Positions 47,278 through 60,737 are shown, counted from the stretch's first letter. The stretch is DNA of 64,000 nt from Planococcus citri (GCF_950023065.1 NC_088679.1:62124001-62188000), one strand, 5' to 3'. Numbers and translations are program-made. The notes: generated from the letters alone by a model not told the origin.

Positions 47278-49056
47278 TCACAATAAGTTTTTTCTGAAAT
47301 CTGTAATCGCTGTTAAAATATTGTGCAAAATTGTGTGAGCATCTTCATTATTAGTTCGAATGTTCATTATTACTCCGGCTTCTTGAATAAAATACTCGAT
47401 ATCAGCCAAGGTTTCTTTTTCTTTACTATTACCCGTAGGTACCATGCACTTATTCGCTAACTGAGCCAGTCTAGTACGTTCAGAGCCGAATGAATCTTCC
47501 AAGTCGAATAACTCCAAAGCAGGCATAGGTAGGTCTCGAAACGATGGCGGAAAAACCTAAATCAATAAAGAAAATTTTTAATAACTGATAAGTACTCGTG
47601 AGATTTGCTCAGAGATGAAAAAACTTACTGCGGGTTGAAGCGGCGGTAAAGGAGAACTGAACTGCGGAGTAATTAACCGTAAAGGTTCGTGTTTTATTTT
47701 CAATTCCTCGTAGGCTTTCAACACTTTCGGAACACAATTCATATTCAAAGAAAACAATTTCTGATTAAATAGAAGAGTATAATCCGATAATAGAAAATTA
47801 TCTTCGGACGATTCTTGTAAGCAACCGCGAACCTTATCAGCGAGTAAAGTGGTATCAGGGACCATCACGTAATCTACAATCTGCGAATGATTAATAAAAA
47901 TAATACTAAATTCGATAGTCGTCTAACAAAGCTGTAGCGTGAAAAAATCAGAACAACCTCAGGGTCCTCGGCATCGATGTTATTCAAAACAATATCATCG
48001 GTAGTTAACCATGTAAAAATCAGCTCTCTAAATTTGTCATTTTTTTCTAGATTTATGTATTTATCCGACCACATATGACCGGAACCAACTACAACGATTT
48101 TACCACCTTTATTGGCTGAAAATAAATAATCCAAAGTTAATATTACTGGTCCGATTTTAAAATCTATTTGTTATGAAGAAAAATTAATTCTCTACTTTTT
48201 TCATCTTTTCGACAAAAGGCACAAATGGGACGATTGACCGGAAAAGCAACTGAGCCTGTAGATAACACGGGTACAGCAGGTTTTACCACATTCAGCGATG
48301 CTCCCGAAGGATAAAGAAATGTAGAAAACCTGAAAGTGAAAAAAAGATATAAATAACATATCAAGTGTTCAATAAAATCATTGAAAAAGAGATCGAATAT
48401 ACGATGGGGCTAGTGAGTGAGCAACGAGCAAGCTTACTTATTGTCAACTTCTCGTGTATTCCCAATTCCTAAAAATTCATTTATTCCTCCATTAACAATT
48501 CCGTCCGAAATCAAACATTCCTTAGGATGGAAATACTTATGATATTGGGTCCTAATAACACAATCTGAAATATGAAAATTAATAAGTATAATTTAAACCA
48601 TTGACAGTGGACTCCTAGAGTGACAAATGAGTTGCATATCTATGGTATCTACCATTATTTATCATCATTCCGTATTCTTCCAACAAATAATTGACATTTG
48701 TTTTGAATGCGTTTTCTCCACCTTCTCCAAGAACAACAAGAACTGATCCACCAAGCTCGATGAATTCTTTAATGTAGTAAAACTCATTCGCAGTAAATTG
48801 AGCCCGAGGGCCTGCCAGTATCAAAATGGAAACTTCCGAGAGAATCTGCGCAGTTATTTCTTCTTTATTCCTAAAAATATAAGCTGCAGTTAGAGTCGAT
48901 GATTTTATGTGAATGGACAAATGGCAAGAAAATCACTACTTACGTCAAAATATTGAAATTTCCCTTCAGTTTTCGAGACAATGTTTTAAAGTTGTCGGTG
49001 ATCTTGAATAATTCGTTTTTAGACGTATCGAAAAGAATCGTATTTTTATCTCTCAT
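47278..49056 (-). CDS. IFT52: Intraflagellar transport protein 52
   Basis: IFT52 (OSM-6) is a core subunit of the IFT-B complex that carries cargo along ciliary microtubules. In insects it is expected mainly in sensory neurons and sperm. Seven minus-strand exons give 426 residues (human 437): 49056-48944, 48870-48653, 48564-48438, 48329-48196, 48115-47958, 47880-47629 and 47556-47278. The start MRDKNTILFDTSKNELFK and the N-terminal GIFT-like domain (VSILILAGPRAQFTANEF, GGSVLVVLGEGGE, LEEYGMMINN) are conserved, as are YFHPKECLISDGIVN, LYPSGASLNV, VVGSGHMWSDKY, FTWLTTDDIVLNNIDAEDPE and the C-terminal FDLEDSFGSERTRLAQLANK. The donor of exon 5 (GTTGTT) is weak; it was chosen since it joins AEDPE to IVDYVMVPDT in frame. 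Confidence 0.95.
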
Positions 49057-52000
49057 TTTGAAAATATAATTACTTGTTTAACTTCCAATTATTTAAAAAC
49101 ACCCATCAATTATCTATGTAGATGTACCTAGCTACCTACAGCTCATGAAACATGATTATTGATCGATGGTTGGTTTGTTGATGATTCTGTACATTCATAG
49201 TTTCTCAGTTTGTACTTGGAAATTTCGAGCATCGATGAAAATTATTCTAAAATTCATAATCAACGTGAAGTTTTCAACTTTGATTTAAACTTTCATTACA
49301 ATTTATTCATATTTGAATTTTTTTGTAAAAAAATTATCTACCTGAAACGAATTGATAACAAAATCATATGTAAATAAACTGCAGGTTCCATGGAAGTTTC
49401 TGTAGAGCGCGCTCAACTTGGGTCAATGCACCAAAAGGCAAAAAGAACCCAAAATCTCTTTGGTTGGAGGTTAGGTTAGGATGGACTTTGAAAAAGTGCT
49501 TTACTGCTTTTGACCAATGTTTTTGACGAACCTGTTTGATCCATTTTTCATTTTTTTCACCAATAACTAATAAGACTTTTTACGGCCCTGTATTTTATTC
49601 CAACTTTCCAACTTTTGTCAAAAAATGTTCCCCAAAAAGGGCTGAGGTGTTTATCCAAATTATGCTTTCTCCTATTCATTAGGTACCACATCGAATGAAA
49701 CCACATTATACGGTTCCCAAAGGCCAAAATTGATCGAGCGAATAAGATTTTTTGCCACATCATTTCCGAAATGGTTTTAAGAGGCTGGGGAGCGAAATGT
49801 GAGTCAAAGTTGAACTTGTGTTGATCTAATTCAAGATACCTACTTATCGAAAGCATTTTTACATCGCATTTCAGAATTCACTTGAGCCTTCAAGGTTTAA
49901 AATTTTTCAAAAAATTCAAATATTCCGACGAAATATTTTTTGAGCCATTTTGAAGAATTTCAAACCCTAATTGAGTAATGATTTTCAGATTTTCGGGGTT
50001 ATTGAAAAAGTTGTCGTGTGACAGTATAAGAATTGGTCATTTTTTTTTTTTTGAAAAATTCGAATAAGTCAGTATTTTTTGGGTGAAAACAAATTTGGAG
50101 AAATTTTGACAAATTTTGAGCCCGAAATTCGATCACGATGGTTTTAAATTTCGCGTAATTATCAAAATATGTCGACAAAAATCCTTTTCGAGCGATTTTC
50201 AAGAAATTTTTAAAACAAAATTGGGCCATGAATCTCTGGACGTGAAAACAAAAACGGTTTTACGGCGTATCAAGATCATGAGTTGAAATAATTCTCAAAA
50301 ACCGTGACTCACTTTTCAGCTCAAAATTCTTCGAAAATAGGTAAATGCTCAAAAATTTTATTCTTCGTTGAAATATTTGAGTTTTTCGCAAAGGGCCATT
50401 CCATGTCCACTCAACCAAAAAAAGGCGATTTTGAAAGTCATGTCTTTCGATTTCGCTGAACTTTTTTTTTACGATATATACCCACCCAGTAAGTAAGAAC
50501 CCCGCAATTAGTTTGGTCCCAGCCCCTTCAGGGGGGGGGGCTTCCATTATTTTCACATTGTCTTGAGGTACTCAACTTCAGCAGCCCATTCCTCCAAAAC
50601 TATGATACTTCGATCAAAATTGATTTCACAGTTCGAAAGGGCATTGCATTTAAAACTTTTTAAGCATTTTGAAATTTTCAAAAGTTGAAAGTTGAACTTT
50701 CAAACTGAAAGTTCAAATTTCAAAATTGCGCTGTAAGTGGGAGGTACCATTTGAAATTGTGAAAACATTTCCATGGATGTACCTTTTGATGCTTTTTCGA
50801 AATATTTAATTTTCGAGATGGGATCTCTTAATGGAGGGGGTGTTCCCCTCCCCCAATTTTGGGCAAAACTTTCGAAACAAAATCTGGGGCATGTGATGTA
50901 TCGAATTGTATGTTTTTGGTGACGCTGAACACGATTATGACGTCAGATTTTTGATTGGACCCGTCCACGGCCCCCAGCACCTCCCCAAATGGGGTGACCC
51001 CCTCCCCCAAAAATGGTTACATTCGTGTGACACATGAAATAGTATGTTTTCGATATCGCTGAACACGAATATAGCTATACTTTTTTAAATCGACCTCATC
51101 CATGGCCCCCCAGATCCTCCCCCAATAGGTAAAAATCCAAAAAAATTGTTGGGGGCCGAGGATGGGGGTCCAATCAAAAATCTGACGTTATGTTCGTGTC
51201 CAGCGTCACCAAAAACATACTATTCCATCTGTCGCACGAACAAAACCCTTTTTTGAACTTTCATCCCCTTTGGGGAGGTGCTGGAGGTCATGGATGGAGT
51301 CCTATCAAAAATCTGACGTCATATTCGTTTTCAGCGTCACCAAAAACATACAATTCGATACATCACATGCCCCAGATTTTCTTTCGAAGGTTTTGTCCAA
51401 AATTGGTGGTGGGAGTGCTCCCCCTCCATTAAGAGATCCCATCTCGAAACTTAAATATTTCAAAAAAGCATCAAATGGTACATCTTTGGAAATTTTTTAA
51501 AAATTTTTAATGGAAGCTCCCACTTACAGCGTCATTTTGAAATTTGAACTTTCGATTCGAAAGTTAAACTTTCAACTTTTGAAATTTTCAAAATTCTTAA
51601 AAAGTTCTAAATGCAATGCCTTTTCGAACTGCGAAATCAGTTTTGTTCAAAGTATCATAGTTTTGGAGGAATGGGCTGCTGAAGTTGAGTACCTCGAGAC
51701 AATGTAAAAATAATGGAAGCGGCCCCCCGCCCGCCCCCTGAGGGGGCTTGGACCAAACTAATTGCGGGGTTTATACTTACTGGGAGGGTATATATCGTAA
51801 AAAAAAATTGAACGAAATCGAAAGACATGACTCAAAAACGTTGGTTGAGTTGACATGGAATGACCCAAAATCATCAAATTTTGATATTGTTTACTTCACT
51901 TTTTCAAAAATCTAGAAAATCATGATCCGACTTTATAGACTTATAATACTTTAAAAGCGCTCAAAAAAATGTTTGATAGCAAATTTTTGATCTTCTAATG

Positions 52001-53314
52001 GAATATTATTACGTGCCGTAACAAGTTACTTTGATAAATAGTTTGAGATTTTTTCAAAACCACCCAATTTCAGGCTTTAAAATTCATTTTCGCCGAAATA
52101 TTTGAATTTTTCGTAAAATTTTTACCAATTTTGATATGTTGAGGGACACTTTTTCAGAAATTTTGAAAATGGTTTCTTAATTTTGGCATTGAAACTTTTC
52201 GGAAAAAATTAAAAGCCATTTTCGTCGAAATATCTGAGTTTCTCGCAAAATTTCAGTACATTTTGATCGGTCGCGAGGTAACTTTTGAATAATTTTGCTA
52301 GAGTTCGTTCTAACTGAACATTAATAACAGCGAGATATTTCGATTATGTATCTTAAAAAGAAAGATAGGTAGACACAAAATATTATTGTGAATATGAAGC
52401 CATTGAAATTGTAATTAAAATGTCTAATTCGCGACTCCTTGTTTCAATAAAAATTAATCGTGGACAGTCATGCTGTTCTATTAAGAAGCTTTGTAAGTGC
52501 AATCTATAATGTATGTGAATTTTTAAGCTTCTCGAGACTTTTGCCCTCCTCGAGTAAAAGTTCTGCAACCGAATCCAATATTTCTTTTCAATTTCAAATT
52601 TATTGAAAAAAGTGCCCATAACTTCTGAACCTTTTCTAATCAGAACACAGTTTTTCGAATTTGAAAGTCAGCTTAGATCTTCTGCTCCCTCCACCATTTA
52701 CTTTATGTACTCGTTTTGTAAAATTTTCAAGAAGTAAGATCTTGATAATAACACTTTTCCTCGAGAAAAGGAGTTAGTTTGGTGACATGAATAATTAATT
52801 AACTTTTCGATCACTCCATACTACATAACATATCGATCATTACTAAAACATACCTACTTACTCGTATGTAGAATAGTTATTGTGAATCGAGAGGTCGTCA
52901 TAACGGTGTATGTGTGTAATTTGATATTTTTCTTACATAATACTTGGATATTAAAGGGTAATTGTAGTAGAGCATGTCATTCAGTCTTCGTAAATAACTT
53001 GGTTTATAATATAAAATATGATTTCTTATTTTTACTCGTTTTATTGATAGTAAAAATAGTGCCTAATTTTTGAATAGATAGGTATGCGAATTTGAACAAT
53101 TGGAGGAAGTAAGTCGAACCTTTACCTCTCTATATTTTTGCCTTTTATAGTACATAGTGTATAAAATCATAGATACCTCTAAGAAACTTTTTTTTTGTCA
53201 CTACCTGAAGCATAATTATATGCTTGAATAAACTGCTGAATGCGAGAGAAAACTCGATGGATATTTTTTTCATCATTTCTCTCACCTCGAGATTAAAAAA
53301 AATAATGTTACAGG
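49057..53314. other. 4.3-kb divergent intergenic region between IFT52 and the MFSD12-like gene
   Basis: Both genes start from this region. It holds a second full copy of the palindromic element at 50393-51866, set within an older repeat with phrases such as GAAATATTTGAGTTTTTCGC on both sides (49860-52300). An acceptor (TTACAG at 53308-53313) directly before the MFSD12-like start codon shows that an upstream non-coding exon exists, but its position is not determined. I see no X-box motif that would mark IFT52 as an RFX target with confidence. No other gene is supportable. Confidence 0.5.
50393..51866. mobile_element. Long palindromic (foldback) element, copy 2
   Basis: The left terminus GGGCCATTCCATGTCCACTC mirrors the right terminus, which ends GACATGGAATGACCC. 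The internal order of blocks is the same as in copy 1: ACCCACCCAGTAAGTAAGAA, CCCCGCAATTAGTTTGG, ATTATTTTCACATTGTCT, CGCTGTAAGTGGGAGG, CATGCCCC/GGGGCATG blocks and units with TGACGTCA (50938-50945 and 51314-51321). The arms meet near 51130. Nothing recognisable is encoded. CAAA and AAAA flank the ends, which is not a convincing duplication. Confidence 0.86.
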
Positions 53315-55754
53315 ATGACTGATGAAAAAATAGAAAATGAAATTAGCGAATTTGCCAAGAAATTACAGGAGAATGAAAACGAGCCACTTCTTTCGAGAGA
53401 AAAAAATCAACAAATTCCGCGAAATCTGAGCACACTGCAAAAGCTTTCGTTTGGTTTGGGACATGTAATAAATGATATTTTAGGAGTGTTGTGGTTTTCG
53501 TACGCTTTGATTTTCTTACAAATCGTAGCTCGGATTCCACCTACTATTTCAGCACTTTTGATGTTCTTAGGTAATAATTTTCAATTTTTAAATAATTAAT
53601 TATATTATAATAATGTTACCTTATACGAAAAGTAATCGATCTTGGCTTAACCCAAGTGTAAAAATTTTTTAGAATGATAAATGACGAATTTCTTTTCCTT
53701 AAAAATTGAAGGTTAGGCAACTCTTTCATAACCTGTGTAACCTTACTTAACGTTGTTTTATCCTCTGTTGAGGAAAGTTTTTTTTTTTTTTTTTTGCGTT
53801 AATGGAACGAATTAATTTATGATTGAAGTGATCTGAAATCATTTTGGTGAATTGATTTCACAGGACAATTCACGGATGCAGCTGCAACACCTTTTATTGG
53901 CATACTGATAGATAAATTCGGAAGTAAAAAGCGATGGAACGCAGCTGGTATTATTTGATAATTCGTGTATTATTATTTTTCGTTTTATATCCGTTGATTA
54001 GATGAAATTTCATAACATGGAATCCATTTTCTGTTTTCTCAGGAGTAATTTTAATTGCTTCAAGTTTCCCGTTTATATTCCACAATTGGAATGACGCGTT
54101 ATGGTACATGCCATTTTATTACATTCTTCCTATAATCATTTTTCAAATAGGATGGGCCACCGTTCAAATATCTCATTTATCAATGATTCCAGACATGACA
54201 ATTTTTTTACAAGAAAGGGCCGAGCTCACAAGTTTACGGTAATAAATTTTTTCATTTTTAAAATTTTTAAAAAATTTTTTCTAATTTTTTCAATGTTTTT
54301 TTAATTTTTTAATTTTCTTCATTTTCATTTATTTTTTTCATGTTCTTCATTCTTCTTATTTTCATTTTTTTTATTTTTTATTAAAATTTTTTTTTAATTC
54401 ATTTTTTTCAAATTTTGTCTAAAAAACTGCTCTAGCCCTAAAGTAATTACCTAATTATTATAAATTAATATACGTAATTTTTTGCTACAGATACATAATT
54501 TTTGTTTGTTCAAATATTACAATTTACATCGTGGCGTACTTCATATTACAAGAATCAAAAATGGGCGCTCTAATTGAACCAAGAGATGGATGGAAATTTG
54601 AAGTACCTACCTAATTTTCACCATTTTTATTTCTTTTCACCAAAAATGAAGAAAAAAACATCGAATATCAGTTTCTGTATTAAATTTTAATTCCAGGTAG
54701 TCGCTATCATTGCAGTTTCTATCGGAGTGATTTGTTCGATATTTTTCCAATCCGCTCTGAAAGTTCCTCCGACGCAGAAAAAATCAAAATCCGCTTTCAA
54801 TACAGCTATACAAACTTGGCGAAAATTATACGAGATTTGCAGTTCTTCTAAATTATATTTAGTCGCATTTATTCACACGACCAGCAGATTATTTCACTCG
54901 TTGAATTTAACTTATATTCCTTTTCTAATAAATGAAACGAATATGAAAAATTCTGGTATTTTAGCTGGAGCCCCATTCTTCAACTTCACAGCTGCTTTGT
55001 TATCTTCGGTGATCGTTAATCTGCTATCTAAGAAATATGTCAATAATAAGGTACGAATAAATCAAACGTTTTCGAAGGGATAAAGCTCCCCCCCCCTCCT
55101 AAATGTCGCAGAATTTTTATCGAATATACTTTCAATAGATCATGTTTACTGCTGGTACAACATTCGCTCTTCTTAGCTGCGTCTGTGTGTATTTAGATCC
55201 CAGTAACTCGGATGATGCAGGCTATATTTACAGTGCTTCGGTATTCTGCGGTAATACAAATTTTATTTTCATTTCAAAAGAATCTAAAGCTCGTATTATT
55301 GGAATAAGATGTTCAAAAAATACTGTATAATTAATATTACAGGTATTGGAAGCGCAATGACTGTGATAACGAGTCTTTGTATAGCAGCGAATTATATAGG
55401 AAAAGATACCGAATACGGCGCTTTTATATACGGACTCATAACATTTTCCGATAAAATCCTCACCGGCTTGATTATATTCTCGATTGAAAGTTTGTAAGTA
55501 TAAACGAAACCATACCATAATATTGAGAACAACAGTATAATTTGTTGGAAAAAATAAGTAATAAAAATGCGATAAAAATAATATAACGAAAAACAAATAC
55601 TTTCACTAAATTTTTGTGTTTCAGAAAAAGCTCAAATATTATTTCTTCCGAACACTATTATAAGTTCGTGTTAACATTCGTGAATGCAACTTTAACAATG
55701 CTGGGATACATTTTTCTACTTCTTTTGCCATCATCAGTTTGTTATTCAACTTAA
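53315..55754 (+). CDS. MFSD12-like major facilitator transporter
   Basis: This is a 464-residue, multi-pass membrane protein of the GPH/MFS_2 branch of the major facilitator superfamily. In mammals MFSD12 moves cystine/cysteine in lysosomes and melanosomes; the same role here is inference. Eight exons: 53315-53570, 53864-53947, 54043-54238, 54491-54602, 54697-55050, 55139-55250, 55343-55493 and 55625-55754. An acidic N-terminal tail (NENEPLLSRE, with an LL-type sorting signal) precedes TM1 (LSFGLGHVINDILGVLWFSY). The family motif DAAATPFIGILIDKFGSKKR lies in the loop after TM2. Further TM segments include VILIASSFPFIF, MPFYYILPIIIFQIGW, YIIFVCSNITIYIVAYFIL, VAIIAVSIGVICSIFF and FVNATLTMLGYIFLLLL. 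All junctions keep frame. The exact subfamily is less certain than the superfamily. Confidence 0.82.
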
Positions 55755-55871
55755 AACTCAAGTTTAAAAAAAGAAAAAAAGAACAAATGTAAATAAGTAA
55801 AATAAATGGTAAATGAGAAAGTACATACAATTATAAAAGTTGAATAATAAAAATGAAATGATTAAAATTAC
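55755..55871. other. Short convergent interval between MFSD12-like and TBC1D5 stop codons
   Basis: Only 117 bases separate the two stop codons, which face each other. A canonical AATAAA for the plus-strand gene lies at 55801-55806. The minus-strand gene has no clear AATAAA here, so its 3' end probably extends into the last exon of the MFSD12-like gene, giving overlapping antisense 3' ends. Confidence 0.6.
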
Positions 55872-58800
55872 CTAATCTCTATTATTAAGTTTCAGTGGAT
55901 TTTCCACAGGAAATTTTGAAAAATCAGTCGTTTCACATTCGGTACGTTTGAATATTTTCATATCAATATCACTATTGGGTGGTGGTAAATAAAGCGCAAC
56001 TGCGTCGATCGAAGGACGCGAAAAAGAACTACTACTACATTCTGGATACGCAAATTGCACCTCTCTGGCTTCTCGTCCAGTCTCGATATCTGAATTATTG
56101 CTGTTGTCTGAAGATTTCAGCGAAAAGTGATCGATATCCAATAACGTGCATAGCTATAATAAGGAAATCTCGGTGTTAAATTTCTTGATTAAATTAATGT
56201 GTCATAACGACGTAATGTAACTCGATTTTCAAAACATTTCAACGTACCTCTTGTATACCAGTTAGTGCTTGTTGAGCTTTGGTATCTTCTGATGAAACAG
56301 AGGCGGTCAAAATTTCGTGATATTGGTAAAGTTTCAGTTTACATAATGACATCACCACTCGCATATGTTTCAGCTCGGTGACAACTACTTCAAAAGTCTG
56401 TACAGATATTCAAGGGGAAAAAATGAAACTTACAGGTTATGAACTCGTAGAGGCGAAACTAAGCATTCTCGTTTGGGTGGGAGGAAGGGAGGGGAGGGGG
56501 GTTCAACCAAAAATTTGTCGCCTGATATGAGAACAAAATACTAATTTAAATTCAAAGCCTATCATGGCTTGTAAAAAATTTTCGTTTTAATTTTTTTAAT
56601 TTTTAGAAGCCTCTCAACGTAGAATTTTTTTATTTTGTACTTAAAAATTTAAAAAAAAAAAACAACAAAAAATAAACAAATTAGCCCTTGCAAAAAATTT
56701 TTTGTTTTCATTTTTCAATTTTTAGAAACCTCAAATGTAGAATTTTTTCATTTTATATTTTAAAAAAGTAAATAAAAAAACAACAAAAAACAAATTAGCC
56801 TTTGGATAAAAATTTTTTGTTTTCATTTTTAATCTTTACAAACCTCAAACGTAGAATTTTTTCGTTTTGTATTTAAAAAAAAAAATTAAAAAACAACAAA
56901 AAACAAAATTAGCTCTTGTATAAAAAACTTTTGTTTTCATTTTTCAATTTTTAAAAGCCTTAAACATAGAATTTTTTCATTTTATATTTTAAAAAAATAA
57001 ATAAAAAAACAACAAAAAACAAATTAGCCCTTGCATAAAAATTTTTTGTTTTCATTTTCAATTTTTAGAGACCTCAAACGTTTTGTATTTGAAAAAAAAT
57101 TAAAAAAATTAAAAATACAACTAAAAACAAAATAATTAGCTCTTGCATAAAAAATTTTTGTTTTCATTTTTTAATTTTTAAAAGCCTCAAACATAATAGA
57201 ATTTTTTAATTTTGTATACTTAGAGAAAAAAAAACAAAAAAAAGCGTTTGAAAATTCCTGTGTTGATAAATAAATGAAAAAATAATGTTTTTTATTAGAG
57301 GAGATTGACTTTTTTGACTCAAAAAATTCAGAATTTGAATTTTTTTTTAAATTTCAATTTCAATTTTGAAAAAGAAAAACAAAGTGAGGTCAAAAGCTCT
57401 CAAAATTTTATATTTCGAGCAGTAAAAATTTTTTTTCATTATGAGGAATTTATTTTGGGATTTAAACATTTTTTGAAGTTTGAATGATAGATTTAAAAAA
57501 AAATTGATTTTGAAAAATAAAAACCAACGGACCTGAACCCAGCGAGGGCTGAAGTTTTCGAAAATTTATAATTCAAGTACGTATAGTAAATTATTACTTT
57601 CTTACAAGAAGTCAATTTCTTCGTACATTCGACATTTTTAAAAGTTGGTGGATAGTAAAAGTAAACAAATTTATTTTGATGAAATTGACAACATGTTTTT
57701 TTTTAATATTTTGATTTAAAATTGAAAAAATTTTCTTCCAATTTCAATTTTTTTTAAAAAATTTTCTTTGAAAAATTTGACTTTGTTTTCGTTGATTGCG
57801 GGCGGGCGGGCTGGGGGGGGGATATAGTGAAAAGGTAAAGGCTTTTTTCAAACAAAATTCTGTTAAATACTATCTTTGAATAAGCGAAGCTTTTGGCTAG
57901 CTTTTAGCTTATCAGTCATATAGCTTTGGGTAGCTTTTGGCTATCAAAAAATTCCAAAAATCGTAGATTTTCGGCTAGCTTCCCATCCCTGTTGAAAAGA
58001 CTACGAGTTTGCTGGTATATCGAGAAAAAGGCTACGAAATTGCTGCCTAGGATATTTAACTTGAATTAAAATACACTATGATTTGTATTACTTTGGTCGA
58101 ATAATCATCAACGAGATTAAAATCATGATCCTTGGACGAGTTCTTCTTCATTGGATTCATTTTTAAATTCTTGAACCTAAAATTACAGTTTCAATGAATA
58201 ACTTTGACGACGGTACTCAACAAGAAATTTACAACAAAAACCATAGCAATTGATGATTTGATATTCGTGTTAACGCAGTAACATTCGTTGAAACAATAAC
58301 ATCATGTTCATGTACAATAAGAGAGATATGTCTCTCGAAAAATATATGTAAAATAAAATCACTTGAATAAACAAGGCAACCAATCCTCTATTTTCTACCT
58401 ACTTTTTAGCGATATTCAAATGTTTGTTGGAATTCGGTTTCAAATTATGAGTTTTGTTCGCAGTATTATTTTTGTCTTGCGATGACTGTTCGCTCGATAT
58501 TACGTTTAAATGTTTCGTCGAGGGTTTTTGATAAGACTGCGAACATTATTAATGACGATATTATTACGAGATAAAATTTTAATGTTTTCCGTTCTTGTAT
58601 CGATCATTACTCACCATCGGATTGTGAATATATAAAGCGAAATTTACAACGAACGTTATATTTACTGTGGCTGGATATTTCATTAAACAATTCAAACATT
58701 CCATATAATCGCTACTCAATACTGTAAAATATAAAAAAAGGCTCGAATTCATTCTCATTTTATCATATGTTTTATAGCGAAATAAAAACTTACATTTATC

Positions 58801-60725
58801 ACGGATCGCTATCAACATGGCAATTATAATGTAATCGACTAGATCGAAGTCGGGTTGGACCGCAAAAATAGCGTCCCATAAGATCAATAATTCTCTAAAT
58901 GGAAATTCTCTACCATACAGAAGTCTTAACCAGCGGCTGAAAGCACATAAATATTCGCATATGAGATTAATCGTCAACGCCCGACGTAATAATATGTTCC
59001 TTATTAAACACTTAAGTAGTTACTTACATGCCAAAAGCTGTAAATGGTATATTCAGCTTTATTAAATAATCGTATAGTTGACGATCACAAGACGATAAAA
59101 TGGTATCTTTCAAATCGTTTAAATGAGAACATATTGGACTTTCGGATATTTCATTACTCGAATCCTGCATCATAAAGAAAAAAAATCAATCAACGGATTA
59201 CGTTTGAATAAAGTAGAAAGCTAGAAACTACCTTATTTTCTAAGAGTTAAGATCATTAGTGGGACAGGCGTAATTCAAAGCTTACATTAGAATCTCAAGA
59301 AGAAAAACCATTTCGTTTTCAATTTCTTGAAAATATGTAGTTCACTTTTAAATATATTGAATTCTCAAAAGTATTACGAAGGCATTATTCATGTTAACGT
59401 CTCTCTATCGACATCAACACGAGCGTGCAAATGTATAAATTAAGCAAAGCGAACAAATTTGCATAATGTGACATCAGTATGAGAATAGGTATATAAACAA
59501 AGCTCATGAATATACAAAGTACATACGTTGTTTTCTGATGAAAAATTTTGTGAGGGAAAGTGACCACTTGCTGTAGGAACATTACCAACATCATAATATT
59601 TAGCCATATGGCACATAATAAACGAAAACAGATGACTGAAAAAAAAAAACGTGAATTTTCAATTATATTCAAACTTGTTTTACTGAAAGGCAAGAGTCGA
59701 GATATTTAGATACGTACAAAACATCTGCTTCCAGGTAATTCGAATCTAAAATTTCCGAAATGAACGAACTGAAAAGAAAATTGGGTAAAGTGAAATTAGA
59801 TAAGGAAAAGCAGCTGGAATATTTTCGTATGAATTAATTACTTTATCACAGAAGTCTGCTTGGCCTGTTCAAATGCTTCATAATCCTCGTGAAGTACAAG
59901 CACAAGAGGGGCTAAAATTTCATGCATACCCTACCGAAAAAAAATACATCTTGGTAAAGTATAATGAGCATAGAAGTACCTACAATAAAATTTGTGAAAA
60001 AATCGACTTCAAAAAATACCTGTCTGTAGCATATTTTAGGGTTTTGTCGGGCGTAATTGAAAAGCACATTTATCATAATTTCTTGAATATTTGATTGTTG
60101 AAAAAAGGCTTTCTCCGGTGAGGTTCGAACGACATCCTGTTTGATTACTCGTTTCAGTTCATTATCACAGAAATATTTGTACCACACACTCTGAAAATTG
60201 GAGGAAAATTTACAATTAGTAAATCTACATACTAATTACTAACGTAACGCAAAAAACAGTTAATCAGTAATGTATACACCAACATTTTCATCTTGCGACA
60301 GAGGATTATCATCTGGAAGACTAGAAGAAGTGCGAGGATCTAATGAAAAATCATTTTTCATTTCGTTGTATGTTTTACGCGAACATCTCGCTATATTTAA
60401 CCATTCTTCGGATAAGGAAATGGGGAAAATATCGAGGAACACACGCCAGTATATGCTTCTGATGGAAGAAGATCGCAAATTTCCTTCGCAGGCGTAGTTT
60501 TTCAAAACATTAATATCCTTCTGGGAAGTAAGGTTATTCCATTCGTTTCTAAAAGCAATAATAATCGTTAATACTCCGATATTTTGAACGTTTAAACCCA
60601 ATGCTTGATTTCCAGTCGACATACTCGTATGTTTCCTCCGCAGGTGAGTTTGAGTTGGTAGTACGTTCTGTAGCTTCCTCATTTTCTGAAATACCTTCAG
60701 ATACAGGAGAAGGGACATAAAACAT
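55872..60725 (-). CDS. TBC1D5: TBC1 domain family member 5 (Rab7 GAP, retromer partner)
   Basis: TBC1D5 is a Rab GTPase-activating protein that acts on Rab7 at endosomes with retromer and in autophagy. Thirteen minus-strand exons give 607 residues: 60725-60625, 60548-60284, 60190-60020, 59930-59842, 59768-59718, 59635-59527, 59164-59028, 58936-58794, 58721-58615, 58536-58403, 58176-58092, 56397-56248 and 56153-55872. The TBC domain shows EGNLRSSSIRSIYWRVFLDI, NPLSQDEN, the arginine-finger motif IKQDVVR (Arg144), the glutamine finger CYRQGMHE (Gln179), and IRWLRLLYGREFPFRELL with LWDAIF and DLVDYIIIAMLIAIRD. The C-terminal half is polar and likely disordered, shorter than in mammals. The donor at 60283 (GTTGGT) is weak; the next out-of-frame GTGTAT was rejected. 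A 5' UTR intron spans 60738-61002. Confidence 0.9.
56560..57240. repeat. Tandem repeat, about 114-bp unit, 5-6 copies
   Basis: The marker TTAGC(C/T)(C/T)TTG recurs at 56681, 56795, 56909, 57024 and 57136, giving periods of 114, 114, 115 and 112 bp. Each unit runs from this marker through TTTTGTTTTCATTTTT, a (G/A)CCTCAAACGTAGAA-type block and an A-rich stretch with AACAACAAAAAACAA. A diverged first copy precedes the array. It lies in the 1.7-kb intron between exons 11 and 12 of TBC1D5. Confidence 0.9.
57850..57992. repeat. Fragment of the AGCTTTT-rich element
   Basis: GAAGCTTTTGGCTAGCTTTT, AGCTTTGGGTAGCTTTTGGC and the end GCTAGCTTCCCATCCCTG match the block at 27205-27616 in CTP synthase. Only the right end (CATCCCTG) is clear. 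It is non-coding and sits in the same TBC1D5 intron as the 114-bp array. Confidence 0.55.
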
Positions 60726-60737
60726 TTCATTCGTAAC

